A stretch of 37,846 nt of DNA from Rossellomorea aquimaris (GCF_003315075.1 NZ_QNRJ01000029.1:1-37846), one strand, 5' to 3'; positions 26,444 through 34,717 are shown, numbered from the stretch's first letter. Made by a program: numbers and translations. Notes: generated by a model from the letters alone, not told the origin.

Positions 26444-27189
26444 AGAGCAACATTCTCTTGACCTGCCGTCGTTTCCCTAGCATGAGAAGCGCGTTTCTTA
26501 TAAGCGATCGTTGAACAGGTAATGCTGATTTCATATAAAAGCAGGAGTGGCAGGATGACGAGCACATCTGATAGGAAATCCGGCGGCGTAATCAGCACGG
26601 AAATGACAATCAGCAAGAAATAGGCGATCCTTCTTGATTTTTTCAATTTGGCCGGGTCCAAAATGCCAAGTACCGTCAGAAAGACGATCACTAAAGGCAT
26701 TTCAAATAACAAGCCAAAAGGCAGAGTAAGGTGCAGCATAAATCGGAAGTATTTCTCCGCTGTGAACATCGTTTCAAATTGGTCGGCTGACAGGGTGGTC
26801 AAGAAATTCAGGACGATTGGAAAGAGTAAAAAGTAACCGAATCCAATGCCGGAAATAAACAAAAAGAACAAGGCGGGTATGAAGCGTAACGTGACTTTTC
26901 GTTCTGTCGGACTCAGACCTGGAGAGACAAACCTCCATACTTGATAGGCAGCGACAGGAATGGTTGCAGCCAGAGAGAAGACAGCGGCAATCATCATGTA
27001 CACCCAAAGAATCTCACTTGGTCCGAGAATCGCAAGCTTCATGTCTAAATCCCTGATCAGCCACCCATAGATCGGTTTCATAAAAGCCATTCCCATGATC
27101 AGGAAACCAATAAAAGCGAGCACGGTTTTAATGGCCCGGCTCCTGAGCTCTTCCAAGTGTCCAATCAGCTGCTCGTTGCGATCTTTCAT
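26440..27189 (-). CDS. tatC: Twin-arginine translocase subunit TatC
   Basis: TatC is the polytopic core of the Tat pathway that recognises RR signal peptides and exports folded proteins. The 249-residue protein begins with the family signature HLEELRSRAIKTV and has six membrane spans (about 18-40, 60-82, 102-128, 150-175, 188-205 and 207-222), with the conserved FVSPGLSPTERK loop and an FEMPLVIVFL segment. It starts 19 bp after phoD behind AGGAGG. This phoD-tatC order lacks the tatA that lies between them in Bacillus subtilis; a tatA-like start follows downstream but is cut by element R. Confidence 0.93.
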   Translation of the reverse strand: MKDRNEQLIGHLEELRSRAIKTVLAFIGFLIMGMAFMKPIYGWLIRDLDMKLAILGPSEILWVYMMIAAVFSLAATIPVAAYQVWRFVSPGLSPTERKVTLRFIPALFFLFISGIGFGYFLLFPIVLNFLTTLSADQFETMFTAEKYFRFMLHLTLPFGLLFEMPLVIVFLTVLGILDPAKLKKSRRIAYFLLIVISVLITPPDFLSDVLVILPLLLLYEISITCSTIAYKKRASHARETTAGQENVAL

Positions 27190-27208
27190 GGCCTCAGCCT
27201 CCTTGGTG

Positions 27209-28963
27209 CTAGTTCATTTGCATGCGTTTGCCTTTTTGGGCCTGCTTATTATGGGCCCGGTTGTGCGCTTCATGACGATCATCTTCTACCTCGGAAGATG
27301 TCTGTATCCCTTGGGGAACGGTTGACGTTGCTATTTCCTTCAGTCCTTCTGAATCTTTACCGTAAACAAAGGAAGCTCTGGTAGAAATATCTGCCCCGGG
27401 ACTCGAGACAAATGGAACCACCCGATAATCGGCTCTCCACTCGTTCGGCGTGACATGACAGCGGACATACCCGCGATAATCGTTGAAAAATTTAATATGT
27501 TCATTCTGGGCAAGAATACGATCCGTGTCAGCGCGCTTGTCTGCCCCGTTTCCACCTGATGTGATCGACGTGCCGACAAACTCAGCTCCAAGCATGTGTG
27601 AGGACGGATCATCAAAGTCAGCCAGGATATTCGAAGCCCAGTTCGCGTGTACATCACCTGTCAGGACAATCAAGTTATCCATGTTTTCTTTACGGGCAAA
27701 TTCCGTGATGCGCTCCCTTGCAGGCGTGTAGCCATCCCAGCCATCCATGCTGTAACGAGGTTGATCGGGGCTTGGACCATAATTTCGTTTGGCAAAAAAG
27801 ATTTGCTGGGCCAATACATTCCAGGAGCTGTTGGAATTGCCGAGATGATCAAGAACCCATTGTTCCTGCTCGCTGCCTAACAACGTGCGGGAAGGATCCA
27901 GGGATTCTTCCGTCTGGGGAGAGCTTTTATCTCCATTCGCCTGATCAGAACGATACTGACGGGAATCGAGAACCATGAAATTCGCTAAGTTTCCGTATGA
28001 GAACTGACGGTAGAGCTGCATGTCCACTCCATGTGGCATCGACGATCTTCTTAGTGGCATATGTTCATAGTAGGCTTGATAAGCAGCCACTCGCCGTTGC
28101 ACGAACTCTTCCACAGACTGGCCTTTTTCAGGGATCATGTCGGCATAGTTGTTTTCCACTTCATGGTCATCCCATGTGACAACCCAGGGAAAAGCCGCAT
28201 GGGCTGCCTGCAGGTCCGCGTCTGTCCGGTACTGGGCATGACGGTTGCGGTAGTCCTCCAACGAACGGATTTCAGGACCTTTATGGTGTCGCACATTTCC
28301 TGATTTGGCTACATACTCATCAGGACCGTATTCATAAATGTAGTCTCCAAGATGGAAAACGAGATCAAGGTCTTCCTTGGCCATGTGCTTATAGGCTGTA
28401 TAATAGCCATGCTCATATTGCTGGCAGGAAGCAAAGGCAAAAGTCAGACTTGCGACGTCTGCATTCAGGGCAGGAAGGGTTTTCGTTCTTCCGATCGGAC
28501 TGACATCCTTCCCGACTTTGAACCGGTAATAGTACAACGTGCCTGATTCCAGGTTCCCAACTTCTGCATGAACGGAATGGGCGAGGGACGGACTTGCCAT
28601 CTCCGTGCCGCGCTGAACAATACGGCGGAAATGTTCATCTTTCGCGATTTCCCATTTCACAGGAATCTTGCGGTCAGGCATGCCCCCGCCATTAAGCGGG
28701 TCCGTGGCTAAACGTGTCCACAATACGACACTATCAGGGAGCGGGTCACCGGAAGCTACCCCGAGTAAAAAGGGATAATCCTCTAACCCGGCTTCTTCTG
28801 CAGAGACAGAGAAACCGCCCATCGATTGAGCAATCGCCACCCCTAATGAAATGCCGGCGACTTTCCCCGCCCCTTGAAGGAATCCGCGACGGTCGAGCCC
28901 TTTATGTAAGGTCTCTTCATTCAGTTTTTGAATCCAATTTTCCATCGATCTCTCCTTCGTCAT
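27209..28963 (-). CDS. phoD: Alkaline phosphatase/phosphodiesterase PhoD, Tat substrate
   Basis: PhoD hydrolyses phosphate esters (including teichoic acid-type diesters) outside the cell during phosphate starvation. The 584-residue protein starts with a long twin-arginine signal: DRRGFLQGAGK (R25, R26), a hydrophobic stretch and a likely cleavage site after FSVSA. Metal-site motifs follow: HLGDYIYEYGPDEY, VTWDDHEVENNYAD and LTGDVHANWAS. ATG at 28963 is chosen because it gives the same distance to the conserved WIQKL as in Bacillus subtilis PhoD (W at residue 10) and follows AAGGGAG; ATG 28945 behind AAGGAG is a second possibility. Pho-box-like hexamers lie upstream, so PhoP control is expected. 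It is first in the tat transcript. Confidence 0.95.
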   Translation of the reverse strand: MTKERSMENWIQKLNEETLHKGLDRRGFLQGAGKVAGISLGVAIAQSMGGFSVSAEEAGLEDYPFLLGVASGDPLPDSVVLWTRLATDPLNGGGMPDRKIPVKWEIAKDEHFRRIVQRGTEMASPSLAHSVHAEVGNLESGTLYYYRFKVGKDVSPIGRTKTLPALNADVASLTFAFASCQQYEHGYYTAYKHMAKEDLDLVFHLGDYIYEYGPDEYVAKSGNVRHHKGPEIRSLEDYRNRHAQYRTDADLQAAHAAFPWVVTWDDHEVENNYADMIPEKGQSVEEFVQRRVAAYQAYYEHMPLRRSSMPHGVDMQLYRQFSYGNLANFMVLDSRQYRSDQANGDKSSPQTEESLDPSRTLLGSEQEQWVLDHLGNSNSSWNVLAQQIFFAKRNYGPSPDQPRYSMDGWDGYTPARERITEFARKENMDNLIVLTGDVHANWASNILADFDDPSSHMLGAEFVGTSITSGGNGADKRADTDRILAQNEHIKFFNDYRGYVRCHVTPNEWRADYRVVPFVSSPGADISTRASFVYGKDSEGLKEIATSTVPQGIQTSSEVEDDRHEAHNRAHNKQAQKGKRMQMN

Positions 28964-29021
28964 GTGGATGTCTCCCTTCATGAATCTATTGAATCGAACA
29001 GTTCATAGTATAAGAGACCAT

Positions 29022-29048
29022 CTTTAAGTTACTGTAAATGAATGTAAA
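29022..29048 (-). promoter_or_regulatory. Pho-box-like direct repeats before phoD
   Basis: On the - strand TTTACA occurs at 29048-29043 and 29038-29033 and CTTAAA at 29028-29023, in phase every 10 bp. A TATACT -10-like sequence lies at 29012-29007. This resembles the TT(A/T/C)ACA hexamer repeats bound by PhoP in Bacillus, ahead of a gene of the phosphate regulon. The rest of 28964-29230 shows no gene. Confidence 0.55.
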
Positions 29049-29230
29049 CAGAGAATAGAACAGGAGGGTCGTCATTCCTGGGATAAAAGGAGGTTTATGA
29101 ATAGGATATTTCAGTAAAAAGGGAAGATTCAGCAGATTTCACCAATTTTTAGTAGGAGGTCAGCCCCGTTTTTCTTAACATGGGTGAAAAGAAAACTACA
29201 TAATAAAATGGAATCAGAGAAGAAAACCCC

Positions 29231-29424
29231 ATGTCGGGTGAGGATAAAGAATTGCATGGTCTGCTGACTCAATGCAGTTATCAAGCCCAACGATGGAATT
29301 GGATGCTTCCTATCACTCTCAGGAAGAAATCGTTGAGATATTCAGCGAACTGACCGGCGCCGAAGTGGATTCTTCTTTCATGTGCTTCCCGCCATTCTAT
29401 ACGAACTTACTTATTGGGATTTAA
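29231..29424 (+). pseudogene. Remnant of a sugar O-acetyltransferase (LacA/NodL type)
   Basis: Two reading frames together give the N-terminal part of a hexapeptide acetyltransferase. The first (from ATG 29231) reads SGEDKELHGLLTQCSYQAQ. The second (from about 29293) reads MELDASYHSQEEIVEIFSEL, then VDSSFMCFPPFYT. The FPPFYT motif normally precedes the left-handed beta helix. The frame shifts near 29290 and then stops at TAA 29422-29424, so all hexapeptide repeats are missing. The identification uses motif memory of the family. Confidence 0.55.
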
Positions 29425-29483
29425 AGGGATTTTAAGAAATATGTCGAATTAGTAAATGTACTTAACTTTAAAGAGGTGTTGAG

Positions 29484-30650
29484 ATGGCTGAACCAGTGAA
29501 AGTTTTTATTAGTTCTGCTGCTGAATCTGGATTAAGACTACTAAGAGAGCAAGTACATACTGAGTTAAAAACGATGGAACATTATCCTCAAATGTATGAG
29601 AAAGATTTTGGACCGTGGCCTCCGCAAGAATTGGTTGAAAATTGTCTTGAACATGTAGGTAAAAGTGATATTTTCCTGCTATTTGTGTCTCATAAAGCTG
29701 GAAATTATATTGAAGCTTACAAAGCAACGGTGACACACTGTGAATTTCAAGCAGCCCATCAAAATAACAAGCACATTATTGTGTTTGTACAAGAGGATAT
29801 ATACCGTTTGTTCTGGTATGACCTGAGGTTTATGATTGCTGAAATGGTTGAAGAATATAAAAAGAGCCACCATGGTATGGAACCCGATACCTATAAGGAT
29901 ATTGCAGAAGAAGCTTGGAATAAACATCCTGAGAAGTCAGATAGTATTGATTCGTATGTATGGGGATTTTTATTTGATATTTATCAAAAAGGACACTACC
30001 TTGAACAGATTGCTCTTGGGGTCGATACGATAAAAACAATAAAAAGATACTTTAGTGATTTATTTCGTAAAGGCAGTAGGTATCTTGCGCTGAAAGATGA
30101 AATTGATGAACAAATTTCAGAGGGGCCAACTTATCGAAAACATGCAGAGTTCACCTCTAGAATGATCGACTATTTAAGGGAAGGGGAAATACAAAATCCT
30201 AGAATGTTTCTGGAATATTTGCAACGGTTTTTGAAAAAAGGTATCATCTATTCAAAACCAGGAACAGTCTTTGAAAAAGTGCTTGGTGAATATGAATCGT
30301 GCTCAGGCAGCACACTATATAAAAAGGCAGATCAGGAGCTTCAATTAATTGCTGCATCCGGTATGGCGAGCGACGATAATTCTGCATACAGCTTAGAAGA
30401 TTCCACTTCCTATGTGGTGAGAGCCTTTGAAAGTGAAAACCCGGAATTATTTTATAGTGAAGAGAAAAGACAATTATATCTTGGGGTAAAATCCGGTCAT
30501 TATGTCATTTGCTTTCATTATCCTGTCGATTCATTTTGGACGGAAGAAACTGTTCAACGCTTTAAAGAAGACATCATGCGTGATATAATAGAAACAGAAC
30601 CAGCACTATTTCGTAATTTTGCCATCAAATTACTTGGAGGGATAAAATAA
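29484..30650 (+). CDS. DUF4062 domain protein
   Basis: This 388-residue protein has an N-terminal DUF4062 domain (residues 1-105): VKVFISSAAESGLRLLREQV, the MEHYPQMYEKD helix, and KSDIFLLFVSHKAGN followed by CEFQAAHQNNKHIIVFV. DUF4062 has a TIR-like Rossmann fold and is often found in signalling or defence genes; catalytic activity here is unknown. The rest (about 110-388) is helical and unrecognised, with an aromatic C-terminal region. AAGAGGTG precedes the ATG at 29484. Its stop codon overlaps the ATG of a 54-residue gene, so the two are coupled. It is AT-rich, as in other imported genes of this stretch. Confidence 0.75.
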   Translation: MAEPVKVFISSAAESGLRLLREQVHTELKTMEHYPQMYEKDFGPWPPQELVENCLEHVGKSDIFLLFVSHKAGNYIEAYKATVTHCEFQAAHQNNKHIIVFVQEDIYRLFWYDLRFMIAEMVEEYKKSHHGMEPDTYKDIAEEAWNKHPEKSDSIDSYVWGFLFDIYQKGHYLEQIALGVDTIKTIKRYFSDLFRKGSRYLALKDEIDEQISEGPTYRKHAEFTSRMIDYLREGEIQNPRMFLEYLQRFLKKGIIYSKPGTVFEKVLGEYESCSGSTLYKKADQELQLIAASGMASDDNSAYSLEDSTSYVVRAFESENPELFYSEEKRQLYLGVKSGHYVICFHYPVDSFWTEETVQRFKEDIMRDIIETEPALFRNFAIKLLGGIK

Positions 30651-30814
30651 TGAGTACACATGTAATTCGTAATGAGGATGAAAAGGTCATTCATGTTGCC
30701 TCCGGTAAAGTAAAAGCTGACGAAAAGTACATTGAGGCAAAAGGTAAGAGATTTGACGAAACAAATAAACGGTTGAAAGAAGCCTTTGGGAAAAATAAAA
30801 ACCGGAAAATATAA
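30650..30814 (+). CDS. 54-aa Lys/Glu-rich protein coupled to the DUF4062 gene
   Basis: The TAA of the DUF4062 gene and this ATG share one base (TAATG), and GGAGG lies 11 nt upstream. The 54-residue product (MSTHVIRNEDEKVIHVASGK start, FDETNKRLKEAFGKNKNRKI end) is highly charged and basic at the C-terminus, with a short beta hairpin-like N-terminus and a helical tail. I do not recognise it. The T-run hairpin that follows shows that the pair is one transcript. A regulator or partner of the DUF4062 protein is the simplest idea, but this is inference from position. Confidence 0.65.
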   Translation: MSTHVIRNEDEKVIHVASGKVKADEKYIEAKGKRFDETNKRLKEAFGKNKNRKI

Positions 30815-30830
30815 ACGAATTCACACGATA

Positions 30831-30856
30831 AGTACTGCTGTTTTGCAGTGCTTTTT
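30831..30856 (+). terminator. Terminator after the DUF4062 pair
   Basis: AGTACTGC (30831-30838) pairs with GCAGTGCT (30845-30852) with one G-U pair, followed by TTTTT (30852-30856). Confidence 0.8.
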
Positions 30857-30905
30857 ATTATGGACGGAGGGACAGGTTATAAGCAAGGGGACGGACCTTT
30901 ACATC

Positions 30906-31406
30906 TTATGAAGAATCAGCCCCATTGCATGCCTCATCAAGTATTTCCTGATAAAGACCGTTCCAATCCTGATAGTATCCTGCGACTTCGCTTGGGTTAA
31001 TAAAGATTCTTTCTATTGACTCATACTTACCCTGGAATTCATGTAATTGGTCAATGTCGACGCGATAAAAAACTTGATACCCTATTTGAGGATAAGGACC
31101 ATTTTGATCCCAAATAGGATTTTCACGATGGTCAACGATGATATGGCCTAAAAGGGAGGGGCTTCCTGAAACGTACCCTTCTTCATAGGCCTCACGTTTC
31201 AGACATTCTTCAGGGGTCTCCTTTTTTTCGATATGACCTCCCGGAAAGTCCCACCCTCGATGATGTAAATGGACCAATAATAATTGGTCATCCTTGAAAC
31301 AAAATCCATGAACGCTGGTTATCCGTTCTCTTGGAGGGAGCTCTCTATCAGCATTCCAGGTTAATTTGACTGTTGCTTCTCCCCAATTAACATATGTAGT
31401 CTTCAT
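30906..31406 (-). CDS. NUDIX hydrolase
   Basis: This 166-residue protein carries a NUDIX box at residues 57-79: G57, E63, then REAYEEGYV (R71, E72, E75, E76). The usual final Gly-hydrophobic pair is changed to GYV. It would hydrolyse a nucleoside diphosphate derivative; the specific substrate cannot be told. The ATG at 31406 follows AGGAGAG. It is an isolated gene on the - strand. On + its left boundary is near a GGGGACGG motif (30880-30897). Confidence 0.85.
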   Translation of the reverse strand: MKTTYVNWGEATVKLTWNADRELPPRERITSVHGFCFKDDQLLLVHLHHRGWDFPGGHIEKKETPEECLKREAYEEGYVSGSPSLLGHIIVDHRENPIWDQNGPYPQIGYQVFYRVDIDQLHEFQGKYESIERIFINPSEVAGYYQDWNGLYQEILDEACNGADSS

Positions 31407-31507
31407 TCATTTTCTCTCCTCTAGGCGAATCATTCTATTATCATCCAATGCCTATCTCTTTTTTCATTTAATCCTTATTCCCAGAAAGAACCGGCCCAGG
31501 ACGGACC

Positions 31508-31535
31508 AAGCACGAGAACCGTTCTCGTGCTTTTT
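31508..31535. terminator. AAGCACGAGAAC hairpin with T run
   Basis: AAGCACGAGAAC (31508-31519) is followed after one base by its complement (31521-31532) and TTTTT on +. Read on + it looks like a terminator, but no + gene feeds it. The - strand hydrolase gene ends at 31599 and may use the stem. GGACGGACC and AACCGTCCCC motifs flank it (31500-31507 and 31556-31566). Confidence 0.55.
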
Positions 31536-31598
31536 CCTCTTGGTAAGCGTCATAACCGTCCCCGACCTTCTTGCTCCTCTAATGGATACTGAACGAGG

Positions 31599-32471
31599 TC
31601 AGTAATAATCATCTAAAAACTCTACAATATCATCGTTCATTTCTATCAAATGTTCTTCAGATGGGAAATGGCCCATATCATAGGTCTTGATGGCAATTAA
31701 ATTTGGAATGATTTCTCCAGCCACTTTATTCAACTCATTTCCAGGGAAGAAGATATCTTTTTCACCTGCTATGATTAAAGTGGGGGCTTTATAATGTAAC
31801 AATTCTTCCTTGGTAGTTAATTTGGGCATTTCCTGCTCAAGTCTCGTATATTTGAATACATCTCCAATAATTTTTTTATCCATTTCTTTCATCTTCTTAT
31901 CTGACATAACATCAGTCATTTTATTGAGGTATTTTTGTGATGACGTACCATTAAATAAGACTAGAGGAAGTAAGATATCTTTAATCATCCTGATCTTAGA
32001 ACCTAATCTTATTCCTGCTGGTGATACCAATACAGAACAGTCAATTCTACCTGGCATAAATGTGGCTAATCTCAAAATTATACCTGCCCCGTAGGACGGA
32101 CCGACAAATGCACTACTCTCTATAGAAAAGGAATCCATCAGTTCCTTGATCCACTGGGCAAAACTATGGTCCTTCGCTGAAATTCTACCTTCATCACTGT
32201 ATCCTGGATGACCAATTGTATCTGGAGCATAAACCCTGTATTTCTCTATGAGGGGTAAAAACCAAGATAAAGTCATGGGATTTATACAATTACCACCCTG
32301 AAATACAAAAACGGGTTTTCCCTCTGGTGGTCCTGCTACAAGAATATGTGTTTGACCATAACTTGTATCAACATATATCTGCTCGACATCAAAATCAAAC
32401 GACTTTAGATACCGATCGTAGTGTTGCGAAATAAGCTTTTTCCCTTCCCTTTTATAAATGCTTCCCTTCAC
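31599..32471 (-). CDS. Alpha/beta hydrolase
   Basis: This 290-residue protein has the alpha/beta-hydrolase catalytic pattern. The nucleophile is S126 in the elbow GPSYG (G124-P-S-Y-G128), the acid D238 is in AGEKDIF, and the catalytic H267 is in MGHFPSEEH. An oxyanion-type VFVFQGGN loop precedes (about 54-61). Substrate unknown. The start is GTG at 32471, with AGAGGTG about 8 nt upstream. It is on the - strand next to a duplicated promoter-like block (32551-32608). Confidence 0.85.
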   Translation of the reverse strand: MKGSIYKREGKKLISQHYDRYLKSFDFDVEQIYVDTSYGQTHILVAGPPEGKPVFVFQGGNCINPMTLSWFLPLIEKYRVYAPDTIGHPGYSDEGRISAKDHSFAQWIKELMDSFSIESSAFVGPSYGAGIILRLATFMPGRIDCSVLVSPAGIRLGSKIRMIKDILLPLVLFNGTSSQKYLNKMTDVMSDKKMKEMDKKIIGDVFKYTRLEQEMPKLTTKEELLHYKAPTLIIAGEKDIFFPGNELNKVAGEIIPNLIAIKTYDMGHFPSEEHLIEMNDDIVEFLDDYY

Positions 32472-32550
32472 CCAAAAAACACCTCTCCACTATGCTTCTA
32501 GAAATATATATTTATACGTTTCATGCCCTTTCGACTACGGCAAATGTCAT

Positions 32551-32608
32551 TCTTCGTTTCATTCGTTTCTAGTTAAATACTCCTTATATGTTACCATAAT
32601 ATTACATG
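32551..32608. repeat. 58-bp repeat P, copy 1
   Basis: 58 bp that recur at 36628-36685 with about six differences (both end CCATAATATTACATG). It lies about 80 bp upstream of the - strand alpha/beta hydrolase; the second copy lies just upstream of the - strand membrane protein at 36006-36620. On the - strand it reads TGTAATATTATGG, so it may be a shared promoter or 5' leader. Confidence 0.7.
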
Positions 32609-32711
32609 AAACTGCGTGGGAAATTGAACAGTCAGGAGGAGGGAATATTCTGGAACCAAATCCCATCTCGCACGTAAATAAAGTAAAGACTCAAGAGTGG
32701 GAGGCAATATC

Positions 32712-33203
32712 ATGAAACAGCTATACATCAAACAAAAAGTATTCAGTCTCAGCGGGAAATTCACGGTAAAAGATCAAGAGGAGAAGGATCGATATTATGT
32801 GGAGGGAAGCTTCATGATGGTTCCGAAGACTTTCTCCATTATGAATACAAGCAGGGATGAAGTGGCCCTTATTACGAAGAAGACGTTCAGCTTTTTACCG
32901 AAGTTTTTTGTTGAGGTGAATGGTCAAGAAGTACTGACGATCAAGAAGGAATTATCCTTTCTAAAAGCCCGCTATACGATTGATGCGGCAGGCATTGAAG
33001 TGCAGGGTAATTGGTGGGATATGAATTTTCAGGTATTGCAGCATGGCAATGTTGTAGGCGAAGTGGGCAAGGAGTGGTTCTCTTGGGGTGACAGCTACAG
33101 GGTGCAAATACTAGATGGAGAAATGGAAACGATCATTCTGGCGCTTGTGATTGCGATTGATTGTGTGAAGGCGGATGAAGCGGCTGCTTCTTCGGTTAAC
33201 TGA
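32712..33203 (+). CDS. LURP-one-related (YxjI-like) protein
   Basis: This 163-residue protein matches the tubby-like beta-barrel fold of the LURP-one/YxjI family. Typical segments are the N-terminal LYIKQKVFSLSGKFTVKDQE, followed by YYVEGSF, KTFSFLPKFFVEVNGQEVLTI, KARYTIDAAGIEV and the C-terminal alpha helix IILALVIAIDCV. The biochemical role is unknown. The ATG at 32712 follows GGGAGG; an in-frame GTG at 32697 has no site. It ends just before the first copy of the 170-bp duplication. Confidence 0.85.
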   Translation: MKQLYIKQKVFSLSGKFTVKDQEEKDRYYVEGSFMMVPKTFSIMNTSRDEVALITKKTFSFLPKFFVEVNGQEVLTIKKELSFLKARYTIDAAGIEVQGNWWDMNFQVLQHGNVVGEVGKEWFSWGDSYRVQILDGEMETIILALVIAIDCVKADEAAASSVN

Positions 33204-33224
33204 GCTTGTAAAATGGAAAGGCGC

Positions 33225-33394
33225 GGGGACGTAGTTGACGCTTCATAGGAGGAAGGATCAGATACGTCCCCATATACTTTTTTGAAAGATTTACGAAATA
33301 AGGAAATCTAGGATTCACTCTCATCCCTTTTGTTTAACAAAAATACTCCAGTCAAGAAAACGATGACAATCAATCCATAGATGTGCCACCCCAT
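33225..33394. repeat. 170-bp direct repeat D, copy 1 (left flank of island)
   Basis: 170 bp that recur as 35662-35830 with roughly 90% identity by eye. Both copies begin GGGGACGTA and have a TACGTCCCC that can pair with it (33225-33233 with 33263-33271). Both then carry the end of the same small membrane-protein gene. The copies bracket the XRE-ImmA-PIN genes. Confidence 0.8.
33308..33394 (-). pseudogene. 3' fragment of the 66-aa membrane protein gene
   Basis: On the - strand the frame reads MGWHIYGLIVIVFLTGVF then a short polar tail RDESES and stop (33308-33310). This is the C-terminal half of the intact protein at 35744-35944, with two small differences. The N-terminal half is absent, because the duplicated block ends at 33394. 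Confidence 0.75.
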
Positions 33395-33468
33395 TTTCCC
33401 GATTAACCCAAAATTGTTCTTGAATAAATGTGAAATATAAATGCTTAACCTGGTTATAATAAGTAATA

Positions 33469-33523
33469 TTTTTACGATTTGTAAAAATTATTTTTACGAA
33501 TTCGATATCGTTTAGTGTATAAT
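33469..33523 (+). promoter_or_regulatory. Promoter and three-half-site operator of the XRE operon
   Basis: TTTTTAC (33469-33475), GTAAAAA (33481-33487) and TTTTTAC (33491-33497) are alternating half-sites that make two overlapping palindromes. TATAAT (33518-33523) is a perfect -10, with TTACGA (33494-33499) 18 bp upstream as a poor -35. The XRE protein encoded next probably binds here. Confidence 0.6.
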
Positions 33524-33552
33524 TATATTAGTGAGGTAGGGGGTGTGAAACC

Positions 33553-33921
33553 ATGAGACTTTATCATTTGCAGACTATGGTTGGAGAAAATTTGTTAAGG
33601 TATTTAAGGGTTAAAGGGTATACAAAGACGGCTTTGTCTAAAATGACAGGGATTTCTCGTCCGACCATTAATCAAATTCTAGAAGGGAAAAGTCCGAATC
33701 CCAAAAAATATGAGGAACAGTTAGGAAAGATTACAGAGGCTCTCGATTTACCCAATGATTATTTTGAGGAATTTTCAGGAATTCAGGAAGAAAAATGGCA
33801 ATTACCATCAACTCAGGATTCAGATCGATCTACGATTTCTAATAAAAGCCCTTTAACACAAGAATTATTAAATGATCTAGATGAATTATTAACGGTTGCG
33901 GCTTTTTATGTAAAGGGGTGA
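33553..33921 (+). CDS. XRE-family HTH regulator
   Basis: This 122-residue protein has an N-terminal lambda-repressor-like HTH (residues about 10-65; LLRYLRVKGYTKTALSKMTG, then ISRPTINQILEGKSPNPKK) and a C-terminal charged and helical region. It is the first gene of an XRE-ImmA-PIN operon, and the typical role is an autoregulating repressor that the protease partner may cleave. AGGGGGTG precedes the ATG at 33553, and the operator-like half-sites at 33469-33497 lie just upstream. Confidence 0.85.
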   Translation: MRLYHLQTMVGENLLRYLRVKGYTKTALSKMTGISRPTINQILEGKSPNPKKYEEQLGKITEALDLPNDYFEEFSGIQEEKWQLPSTQDSDRSTISNKSPLTQELLNDLDELLTVAAFYVKG

Positions 33922-33925
33922 AAAA

Positions 33926-34717
33926 ATGAGGATAACGAGTACGAATTTAGACGAAACAGTAAGATTGAATCAACAAATTGATCACGAGGTTCAGAGACAT
34001 TTACAATATATGCATATGTTCCTTGCTAAATACAATATACAATCACCTGAAAAACATGGATTACAAATATTAAAGGATCACTATCTGATTCAAATTCCAA
34101 TCCCGGATCCAAACTGGGGAGGCGCTATAAGAGAATTACCAAACGGGAGAAAAATTCCAGTCATTAATACTTCACAACCTCGCTTGTATCAATACTTCAT
34201 TTATTGGCATGAAATATACCACCTTACAGAGAACTCTTCAAATGTACATGAAATTTCTACGGAACTTGATTTAACAGAGCGTAAAGCTGACTATTTTGCG
34301 AGTCAAATGTTAATAAGTAAGGATATTTACAGATACTTTTTAGATTTGAGACAAACTGAATTTGTTCATAAGGCTGCTATCTGTATGGATACGTTTAAAG
34401 CACCTTATAAAGCGATATTAATCCAGCTATATGAATCTGCACTCGAGTATCATAATAAAGAACTCCAAGAAGATATAAAGATAAACTTTGATTTATCCCT
34501 AAACACTGAAGCCTGGGTAGAAATATTTCAACAATTATCTTTAGATGAGAATCTAGTCAAACCTTCATTTAAAGTTGATTTTGGACGTTTAAAACATGAA
34601 GTCGATGAAGTAAACATTACCGGTGACCGTGCTTATAATGAAACAAAAGATTTTATATACGGTCTGGAAAAAAAATATTCACAAGTGAAAGGGAAACTAG
34701 AGAGTGGGGAATTATAG
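33926..34717 (+). CDS. ImmA/IrrE-family metallopeptidase
   Basis: This 263-residue protein carries the gluzincin HEXXH zinc motif H95-E96-I-Y-H99 in YFIYWHEIYHLTEN. The downstream ERKADYFASQML helix (about 118-129) would supply the third ligand. ImmA-type proteases cleave their cognate XRE repressor, so it should act on the product of the preceding gene. AAAGGGGTGA overlaps the stop of the XRE gene and precedes ATG 33926 by 4 bp of spacing to the stop. Its 3' end overlaps the PIN-like gene by 14 nt. The three genes are co-oriented and AT-rich. Confidence 0.85.
   Translation: MRITSTNLDETVRLNQQIDHEVQRHLQYMHMFLAKYNIQSPEKHGLQILKDHYLIQIPIPDPNWGGAIRELPNGRKIPVINTSQPRLYQYFIYWHEIYHLTENSSNVHEISTELDLTERKADYFASQMLISKDIYRYFLDLRQTEFVHKAAICMDTFKAPYKAILIQLYESALEYHNKELQEDIKINFDLSLNTEAWVEIFQQLSLDENLVKPSFKVDFGRLKHEVDEVNITGDRAYNETKDFIYGLEKKYSQVKGKLESGEL

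Noticed and set aside
32630..32715. Short frame before the LURP-one gene overlapping its ATG as ATGA
   Set aside because: AGGAGGAGGG precedes it, but no ATG, GTG or TTG is at the right distance.
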